The notes below the pieces were generated by a model, which did not search any database, was not told the DNA's origin, and saw only the letters and a program-made list of their open reading frames with translations. Below are positions 6,816-10,631 of a DNA stretch of 10,631 nucleotides, one piece after another. Position 1 is the stretch's first letter; every line of letters starts with the position of its first letter. The DNA lies in NCBI GenBank assembly GCA_028280915.1, contig JANQKX010000023.1, positions 1-10,631 on the forward strand, written 5' to 3'. A program made the translations under genes and the position numbers. Source of the stretch: Kiloniellaceae bacterium (GTDB taxonomy: Bacteria; Pseudomonadota; Alphaproteobacteria; Kiloniellales; Kiloniellaceae).

Positions 6816-7549
6816 GGCTCCGATCCTCGCGCCACCAAGGCCAAGGCCGCCGCCGGGTCGATCCGGCCGTCATAAAGCGCCCGGCCGATGATCACACCCG
6901 CCACGCCATGGGATTCCACCTTCAGACAGGCCGCCACATCATCGATGGACGCCACGCCGCCCGAGGCGATGACGGGAATGGCGACCGCTTGAGCCAAGCG
7001 CGTGGTGGCCTCAACGTTCACCCCTTGCAAAGCGCCGTCCCGGTCGATGTCGGTGTAAACGATGGCGCTGACGCCCGCGTCCTCGAATTGCTTGGCGAGC
7101 TCCGTCGCCTTGATTTGACTGGCCTCGACCCAGCCTTCCACCGCGACAAAACCGTCGCGGGCATCGGTGCCCACCACGATGCGATCCGGATACTGCCGGC
7201 AGGCCCAGCGCACCAGGTCGGGATCTTTCACCGCCACGGTGCCCAGGATCACCCGGTCGATGCCTGCCGCCAGCCACATCTCGATGGTGGCGCGGTCGCG
7301 CAAGCCGCCGCCCAACTGTATGGGCAGGTCCACGGCCGCGCGGATCGCCTGGACCGCTTCCCCATTGACGGGCCGGCCTTCGATGGCGCCGTTCAAATCC
7401 ACCAGATGGAGCCATTCAAAGCCCGCCTCGGCGAATTGCTTGGCCTGATCGGCCGGCGAGGCGTTAAAGACGGTGGCCTGATCCATCTCCCCGCGCAGCA
7501 GACGCACCGCCTGCCCGTCTTTCAAGTCGATGGCCGGAAAAATGATCAT
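6809..7549 (-). CDS. hisA: Phosphoribosylformimino-AICAR-ribotide isomerase (HisA)
   Basis: A 246-residue HisA, a (beta-alpha)8-barrel that isomerises ProFAR to PRFAR by an Amadori rearrangement, feeding HisF-HisH. The catalytic aspartates are D8 in MIIFPAIDLKDG and D129 in VVGTDARDG. QLGGGLRD (78-85) and VIASGGVAS are the phosphate loops. It is told apart from HisF by FPAIDLKDG in place of IPCLDV and by the WLHLVDLNGA segment. Length is normal (about 240-250). The start at 7549 follows a weak GGAAAG site about 9 nt upstream; the frame has a TGA only six codons upstream and no other start. Its 3' end overlaps hisF by 7 nt. It is separated from the upstream GNAT gene by 76 nt holding a triplicated 15-nt repeat, the widest break within the operon. 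Confidence 0.97.
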   Translation of the reverse strand: MIIFPAIDLKDGQAVRLLRGEMDQATVFNASPADQAKQFAEAGFEWLHLVDLNGAIEGRPVNGEAVQAIRAAVDLPIQLGGGLRDRATIEMWLAAGIDRVILGTVAVKDPDLVRWACRQYPDRIVVGTDARDGFVAVEGWVEASQIKATELAKQFEDAGVSAIVYTDIDRDGALQGVNVEATTRLAQAVAIPVIASGGVASIDDVAACLKVESHGVAGVIIGRALYDGRIDPAAALALVARGSEPC

Positions 7550-7563
7550 CCCGAAGTACTTTC

Positions 7564-7608
7564 CAAATCAATATGGCCCAAATCAGTATGGCCCAAATCA
7601 AAAGGGCT
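7564..7608. repeat. Three tandem copies of a 15-nt unit before hisA
   Basis: The units are CAAATCAATATGGCC (7564-7578), CAAATCAGTATGGCC (7579-7593) and CAAATCAAAAGGGCT (7594-7608). The first two differ at one base; the third matches over its first half. They fill most of the 76-nt gap between the GNAT stop and the hisA ATG and are AT-richer than their surroundings. On the hisA-coding strand each unit carries GATTTGG. The copy nearest hisA continues into GGAAAG, the weak ribosome-binding site. Slippage during replication is the likely origin; function is unknown. Confidence 0.9.
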
Positions 7609-7625
7609 TTGGCGGGCCGCCCACC

Positions 7626-8204
7626 CTAATCCGCGGCAAGATCTGACAGGTCCGACAGGTCTTTGCAATAGTAGTAGCCGGCATACCATTGCCCGTTAAC
7701 CAAGGCATAGCGGGGATGCTCGCCCCAGCGCTGAAAACCCAGCTGCTCGTATATCTGGATGGCGCGGCTCTGGGTCTTGCGCACGTCCAGGTTCAAGACG
7801 CTCAAGCCCCCTTCCCTGGCTCCGTCGGCCACCGCCTGGACCAGCATCTTGGCCAGGCCGTAGCCTCGGGCCCAAGGCGCCAGAAAGAAGGTGGTTAGCT
7901 GCCCATTGGACGCCTGGGATTCATTATTGCGGCTGGGAAACAGCAGCTGCGCCGAACCGGCGATGGTACCCTCCAGCCGGGCCACATAGAGCTGGCGCTC
8001 GGGGATCACCAGGACGCCGCGCCAATAGGCCTCCATCACATGGCGGGACGGCGGGGTCAACCAGCCAAAACCGCCCCCGTCGGTGATGGCCGCTTCCGCC
8101 GCGTCGCAGAGATCGTTGAGATCCGGGCCATGGAAGCTGCTCAGCCGTTCGATCGCGGTGGGCGGACCCGACGGGACCCCTGTTTTGCCGTTGCCGTCGC
8201 TCAT
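7626..8204 (-). CDS. GNAT family N-acetyltransferase in the his operon
   Basis: A 192-residue GNAT-fold protein expected to transfer an acetyl group from acetyl-CoA to an amine; the substrate cannot be read from sequence. The acetyl-CoA pyrophosphate loop (motif A) is FFLAPWARGYGLAKMLV, with R113-G-Y-G116-L-A118 fitting Q/R-x-x-G-x-G/A. Motif B is seen in SRAIQIYEQLGFQRW (146-160) with the usual Y-x-x-LGF. A strand before motif A (YVARLEGTIAGSAQLL) completes the fold. The C-terminus (NGQWYAGYYYCKDL) ends in a short DLSDLSDL repeat. The start overlaps the hisH stop by 4 nt (ATGA, 8201-8204), so it is coupled to hisH, and hisA follows after 76 nt. No histidine-pathway step needs an acetyltransferase, so it is a passenger or has a linked regulatory or detoxifying role (inference). 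I recall an extra ORF of similar placement in the Azospirillum his cluster. Confidence 0.88.
   Translation of the reverse strand: MSDGNGKTGVPSGPPTAIERLSSFHGPDLNDLCDAAEAAITDGGGFGWLTPPSRHVMEAYWRGVLVIPERQLYVARLEGTIAGSAQLLFPSRNNESQASNGQLTTFFLAPWARGYGLAKMLVQAVADGAREGGLSVLNLDVRKTQSRAIQIYEQLGFQRWGEHPRYALVNGQWYAGYYYCKDLSDLSDLAAD
7642..7662. repeat. 9-nt tandem microrepeat at the GNAT 3' end
   Basis: TCTGACAGG (7642-7650) and TCCGACAGG (7651-7659), followed by a partial TCT, encode the DLSDLSDL tail of the GNAT protein. The unit length is a multiple of three, so copy-number change would keep the frame. Confidence 0.7.
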
Positions 8205-8848
8205 GGCCGCCAGGTCAAAAAGTTTTCCAGGAACTTGAGGCCCGTGCTTTGGCTTTTTTCCGGGTGGAACTGGGTGCCGACCATGTTGTCCCGCCCGACG
8301 ATGGCGGGAAAGGCGCCGCCGTAGTCCGTTGTGGCCAGAACCTGGCCCGGGTCCCGGCAGTCGAAAAAGTAACTGTGCACGAAGTAAACCTGCGGCACCG
8401 CCGACCAGCCCGCGAACAAGGGGTGGCTGGCATCACCCAGCTGCAAATCGTTCCAGCCCATGTGGGGGATTTTCAAACCCTGCCGGTCGTCGGTCTTCAA
8501 GGTGACCACGTCGCCGTCGATCCAAGACAGGCCTTTATATGTGCCGTGCTCCAGACCCCGGGCGGCCATGAGCTGCATGCCCACGCAGATCCCCAGGAAC
8601 GGCCGGCCTTTTTCGATCACCGCGTCGTTGAGGGCCTCGACCATGCCGGGAAGGCCGCGAACGCCGGCCATGCAATCGCCGAAAGCGCCCACCCCCGGCA
8701 AGACCACCCGGTCCGCCTTGGCCACCACGGCGGGATCATCCGTCACCGCCACATCGCAAGCACCGCTCAGGCGCGCGCCCACCACCACCACTGCTTGGGC
8801 GGCGGAGTGCAGATTGCCCGAGCCATAGTCGATGATCGCCACTCGCAT
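8201..8848 (-). CDS. hisH: Imidazole glycerol phosphate synthase, glutamine amidotransferase subunit
   Basis: A 215-residue class-I glutamine amidotransferase that hydrolyses glutamine and channels ammonia to HisF. The catalytic triad is C88 in LGICVGMQL, H195 and E197 in QFHPEKS. The oxyanion-region strand PGVGAFGDCM and the IPHMGWN segment (128-133) are typical of HisH and separate it from TrpG or GuaA amidotransferase domains. The ATG at 8848 starts MRVAIIDYGSGN, the usual HisH N-terminus. The frame is open for a further 47 codons upstream, but those lie inside hisB in another frame and have no family similarity. hisB ends 4 nt before this start. The ribosome-binding site is poor (AAGGGA lies about 13 nt away), so translation is probably coupled to hisB. 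The stop overlaps the GNAT start by 4 nt. Length is normal. Confidence 0.97.
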   Translation of the reverse strand: MRVAIIDYGSGNLHSAAQAVVVVGARLSGACDVAVTDDPAVVAKADRVVLPGVGAFGDCMAGVRGLPGMVEALNDAVIEKGRPFLGICVGMQLMAARGLEHGTYKGLSWIDGDVVTLKTDDRQGLKIPHMGWNDLQLGDASHPLFAGWSAVPQVYFVHSYFFDCRDPGQVLATTDYGGAFPAIVGRDNMVGTQFHPEKSQSTGLKFLENFLTWRP

Positions 8849-8852
8849 GGGA

Positions 8853-9443
8853 TTAAAGGGATCCCTTGGTGGAGGGCACCGCGTCCGATTTTCGCGGGTC
8901 GATCTCGATGGCTTGGCGCAACGCCCGGGCCAGGGCCTTAAAGGAAGACTCCACGATGTGATGGTTGTTGGTGCCGTAGATGTTCTCAACGTGCAGGGTC
9001 AGGCCCGCGTGCTGGGCAAAGGCTTGATACCACTCCTTGAACAGTTCCGTATCCATGTCGCCCAGCTTGTCCCGGTCGAAATTCACCCGCCAGATCAAAT
9101 AAGGCCGGTTGGACGCGTCCAGCGCCACCCGGGTCAGGGTTTCGTCCATGGGGATGAGCGCCGAGCCATAGCGGTTGATGCCCTTGCGCTCCCCCAAGGC
9201 TTGGGTCACGGCCTGGCCCAGGACGATGCCCGTGTCCTCGGTGGTGTGGTGGTAGTCGATGTGCAGGTCGCCTTGGGCGCGCAAATGAATGTCGATCAGG
9301 CTGTGGCGGGACAGCTGCTCCATCATATGGTCCAAAAAGCCGATCCCGGTGGCCACGTCATACTGCCCCGTGCCGTCCAGATTGATCTCGGCAGAGATCT
9401 TGGTTTCCTTGGTATCCCGCGTGACTTGAGCCTTGCGCATCAT
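8853..9443 (-). CDS. hisB: Imidazoleglycerol-phosphate dehydratase
   Basis: A 196-residue monofunctional IGP dehydratase, acting just after HisF-HisH. Signature motifs are complete: GFLDHMMEQLSRHS (residues 35-48), DYHHTTEDTGIVLG (63-76) and NNHHIVESSFKALARAL (159-175). The histidine and glutamate residues in these segments form the two manganese sites. There is no N-terminal histidinol-phosphatase domain as in E. coli HisB, so that step is encoded elsewhere. The start is one of two adjacent ATGs (9443 or 9440). A GGGAG site at the complement of 9449-9453 lies 5 or 8 nt upstream; a GTG at 9455 would overlap that site and is less likely. It is the first gene of the operon, divergent from hslV across a 184-nt gap. 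I cannot define its promoter with confidence. Confidence 0.97.
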   Translation of the reverse strand: MMRKAQVTRDTKETKISAEINLDGTGQYDVATGIGFLDHMMEQLSRHSLIDIHLRAQGDLHIDYHHTTEDTGIVLGQAVTQALGERKGINRYGSALIPMDETLTRVALDASNRPYLIWRVNFDRDKLGDMDTELFKEWYQAFAQHAGLTLHVENIYGTNNHHIVESSFKALARALRQAIEIDPRKSDAVPSTKGSL

Positions 9444-9448
9444 CTCGT

Positions 9449-9453
9449 CTCCC
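9449..9453 (-). promoter_or_regulatory. Ribosome binding site of hisB
   Basis: GGGAG on the - strand lies 5 nt before the first and 8 nt before the second of two consecutive ATG codons. It argues against the upstream in-frame GTG (9455), which overlaps it. Confidence 0.6.
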
Positions 9454-9460
9454 ACATCCC

Positions 9461-9488
9461 CGGGCCGTTCCCATCTTGCTTGGCCCAG
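9461..9488 (-). promoter_or_regulatory. Possible hairpin in the hisB mRNA leader
   Basis: On the - strand CTGGGCC (9488-9482) can pair with GGCCCGG (9467-9461), a 7-bp stem with one G-U pair and a 14-nt loop. It ends 7 nt before the hisB ribosome-binding site. No T run follows and no histidine-rich leader peptide is seen, so it is not a recognisable attenuator. If the transcript starts upstream of 9488, the hairpin would lie in the leader. Confidence 0.3.
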
Positions 9489-9590
9489 GCCGACAGGGCG
9501 TCCTTTTATCAGGTCAAACCGCCCGCCGCCAGCCCGATACCGCGGGAAAGGGCGTTCTGACCCTGAAGAGCCGACGGGGCCAAACTACGC

Positions 9591-9619
9591 CTTGACCCGG
9601 CGCCTTTGATGGCCCATGT
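9591..9619 (+). promoter_or_regulatory. Candidate heat-shock (sigma-32/RpoH-type) promoter of hslVU
   Basis: CTTGACC (9591-9597) resembles the RpoH -35 element CTTGAAA. After 15 nt, CCCATGT (9613-9619) matches the -10 core CCCATnT. The first four bases, CTTG, are the most conserved part in alphaproteobacterial RpoH promoters. hslVU is a classical RpoH target, and the site is directly upstream in the correct orientation. A start site 6-9 nt after the -10 would fall at about 9625-9628, at or next to the hslV ATG. A sigma-70 reading (TTGACC with a -10 near 9614) is much poorer. Confidence 0.55.
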
Positions 9620-9635
9620 GACTGTCCATGTCACA
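9617..9635. repeat. Inverted repeat across the hslV start codon
   Basis: TGTGACTGTCCATGTCACA has perfect 6-nt arms (9617-9622 and 9630-9635) and a 7-nt centre. It overlaps the -10 element, the predicted start site and the ATG. As DNA it could be an operator. As RNA it could form a hairpin only if transcription starts upstream of 9617. The arms resemble a CRP half-site, but the spacing is 9 instead of 6 between TGTGA and TCACA. Confidence 0.5.
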
Positions 9636-10185
9636 GGATGCTTCTCAGGTTTGGCACGGCACCACGATCTTGTCCGTGCGCAAGAACGGCCGCGTGGTGA
9701 TCGCCGGCGACGGCCAGGTCACCCTCGGTAACACGGTCATCAAGTCCCAGGCCCGCAAAGTGCGGCGCCTGGGCAAGAACGACGTGATCGCCGGCTTCGC
9801 CGGGGCCACGGCCGATGCCTTTACCCTTTTCGAACGGCTGGAATCCAAGCTGGAAACCTATCCGGGCCAGCTCGCCCGGGCCTGCGTGGAACTGGCCAAG
9901 GATTGGCGCACGGACCGCTATCTGCGACGTCTCGAAGCCATGATGGCGGTGGCCGACGGGGGCACCTCCCTGGTCCTGACCGGGACCGGCGATGTCTTGG
10001 AACCCGAGGACGGGCTGATCGGCATCGGCTCGGGCGGGTCCTTCGCCCTTTCCGCCGCCCGGGCCCTGATCGACGTGGACGGCATGGACGCCGAAGCCAT
10101 CGCCCGCAAGGCCATGGACATCGCCGCCGGCATCTGCATCTACACCAATGAAAACATCATCCTCGAAAGTATCGAGACATCATGA
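9628..10185 (+). CDS. hslV: ATP-dependent protease HslVU, peptidase subunit HslV (ClpQ)
   Basis: A 185-residue N-terminal-nucleophile protease that forms a dodecameric chamber capped by HslU hexamers and degrades regulatory and misfolded proteins in the cytoplasm. The short propeptide MSQDASQVWHG is removed to expose T12 of TTILSVRKNG as the catalytic threonine. In mature numbering the expected D17 (AGDGQVTLG) and K33 (SQARKVRRL) are both present, as is the GSGGSFALSAARAL segment. Propeptides of this length are usual in alphaproteobacteria. ATG 9628 is the only ATG, GTG or TTG start after the in-frame TGA at 9619. There is no Shine-Dalgarno sequence before it, and a heat-shock-like promoter ends 8 nt upstream, so the message may be leaderless. 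The stop overlaps the hslU ATG by 4 nt. Confidence 0.97.
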   Translation: MSQDASQVWHGTTILSVRKNGRVVIAGDGQVTLGNTVIKSQARKVRRLGKNDVIAGFAGATADAFTLFERLESKLETYPGQLARACVELAKDWRTDRYLRRLEAMMAVADGGTSLVLTGTGDVLEPEDGLIGIGSGGSFALSAARALIDVDGMDAEAIARKAMDIAAGICIYTNENIILESIETS

Positions 10186-10631
10186 TCAGCGACACCGCAA
10201 GCGCTTTTAGCCCGCGCGAAATTGTTTCCGAGTTGGACCGCTTCATCGTCGGCCAGAACGAGGCCAAGCGGGCGGTGGCCATCGCCCTGCGCAACCGCTG
10301 GCGGCGCCAGCAGCTGCCCGAGGAACTGCGCGAAGAGGTTCTGCCCAAGAACAGCCTGATGATCGGCCCCACCGGCGTGGGCAAGACCGAAATCGCCCGC
10401 CGTCTGGCCCGCCTGGCGCAAGCGCCCTTCCTCAAGGTGGAAGCCACCAAGTTCACCGAAGTGGGCTATGTGGGCCGGGACGTGGAGCAGATCGTGCGCG
10501 ACCTGGTGGAGGTGTCCATCCACATGACCCGGGAGCGCCTGCGCAAGGAGGTTCAGGCCCAGGCCGAGCTGAACGCCGAGGAACGGGTGGTCACCGCCTT
10601 GGTGGGCGAGAATGCCGGCGGCGACACCCGG
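10182..10631 (+). CDS. hslU: ATP-dependent protease HslVU, ATPase subunit HslU (ClpY), 3' truncated by window
   Basis: The first 150 codons of HslU, the AAA+ unfoldase that feeds substrates to HslV. The N-terminus SPREIVSELDRFIVGQNEAKRAVAIALRNRWRR (residues 10-42) is the family signature. Walker A is GPTGVGKT (62-69), followed by EIARRLARLA. The pore loop GYVGRD (95-100), whose aromatic residue grips substrates, is intact. After about residue 115 the sequence enters the charged, variable I-domain, which is cut off by the window end; Walker B and the C-terminal domain are outside. The start ATG 10182 overlaps the hslV stop in the ATGA arrangement, and only a poor ribosome-binding site is visible, so translation is probably coupled to hslV. 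One small difference from the usual PKNILMIG is PKNSLMIG before the Walker A loop. Confidence 0.96.
   Translation, partial: MISDTASAFSPREIVSELDRFIVGQNEAKRAVAIALRNRWRRQQLPEELREEVLPKNSLMIGPTGVGKTEIARRLARLAQAPFLKVEATKFTEVGYVGRDVEQIVRDLVEVSIHMTRERLRKEVQAQAELNAEERVVTALVGENAGGDTR

Noticed and set aside
7564..7608. CRISPR-like array
   Set aside because: The 15-nt units are directly adjacent without spacers, and no cas genes are present.
6908..7699. Open frame on the + strand antisense to hisA, including the tandem repeats
   Set aside because: It shows no domain, mirrors hisA coding bias, and the repeats are in a gap of the his operon.
8856..8867. 12-nt perfect palindrome AAGGGATCCCTT
   Set aside because: It is the coding end of hisB (Lys-Gly-Ser-Leu codons) and needs no other explanation.
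8849..8989. Upstream extension of hisH by 47 codons
   Set aside because: It lies inside hisB in another frame, and HisH proteins start at the MRVAIIDYG position.
9617..9635. Canonical CRP binding site at hslV
   Set aside because: The TGTGA and TCACA arms are 9 nt apart, while CRP sites need 6 nt.

Overview
This is a GC-rich stretch of bacterial chromosome made of housekeeping genes. It most likely comes from an alphaproteobacterium of the Rhodospirillales type. I infer this from the gene order hisB-hisH-(GNAT)-hisA-hisF-hisE-HIT beside a divergent hslV-hslU, from the order rsmI-yraN-BON lipoprotein-SirB1-gshB-comM, from the HslV N-terminus (WHGTTILSVRK), and from dense gene packing with 4-nt overlaps. 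No mobile element, CRISPR array, tRNA or rRNA gene is visible.

Region 1 (1-5242, + strand) runs rsmI (3' part only), yraN, a TTG-initiated dual-BON lipoprotein resembling DolP, a SirB1-family protein, gshB (glutathione synthetase) and comM/yifB. rsmI-yraN-BON is a reduced version of the enterobacterial yraL-yraM-yraN-yraO-yraP cluster, lacking the lpoA-like and diaA-like genes between them. Two terminator-like hairpins lie in the 186-nt gap between gshB and comM.

Region 2 (5249-9443, - strand) is a histidine biosynthesis operon, read right to left: hisB, hisH, a GNAT acetyltransferase, hisA, hisF, hisE, then a HIT-family nucleotide hydrolase. Most junctions overlap or nearly touch. The exceptions are hisE-HIT (47 nt) and GNAT-hisA (76 nt); the latter holds three tandem copies of a 15-nt unit. 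HisH and HisF form the imidazole glycerol phosphate synthase, HisE and HisA act before it, and HisB acts after it. The operon meets comM tail to tail with only 6 nt between the stop codons.

Region 3 (9591-10631, + strand) is hslV-hslU, encoding the HslVU (ClpQY) ATP-dependent protease; hslU runs off the window. A heat-shock (sigma-32-like) promoter match ends 8 nt before the hslV ATG, which has no Shine-Dalgarno sequence. The hslVU mRNA may therefore be leaderless or nearly so. A perfect 6-bp inverted repeat overlaps the -10 element, the predicted start site and the start codon.

I do not see an undescribed multi-gene system here. The points most worth checking are the putative leaderless heat-shock transcript of hslVU, the dyad over its start, the tandem repeat before hisA, and the conserved-looking but unexplained passengers (GNAT, HIT, SirB1) in these operons.
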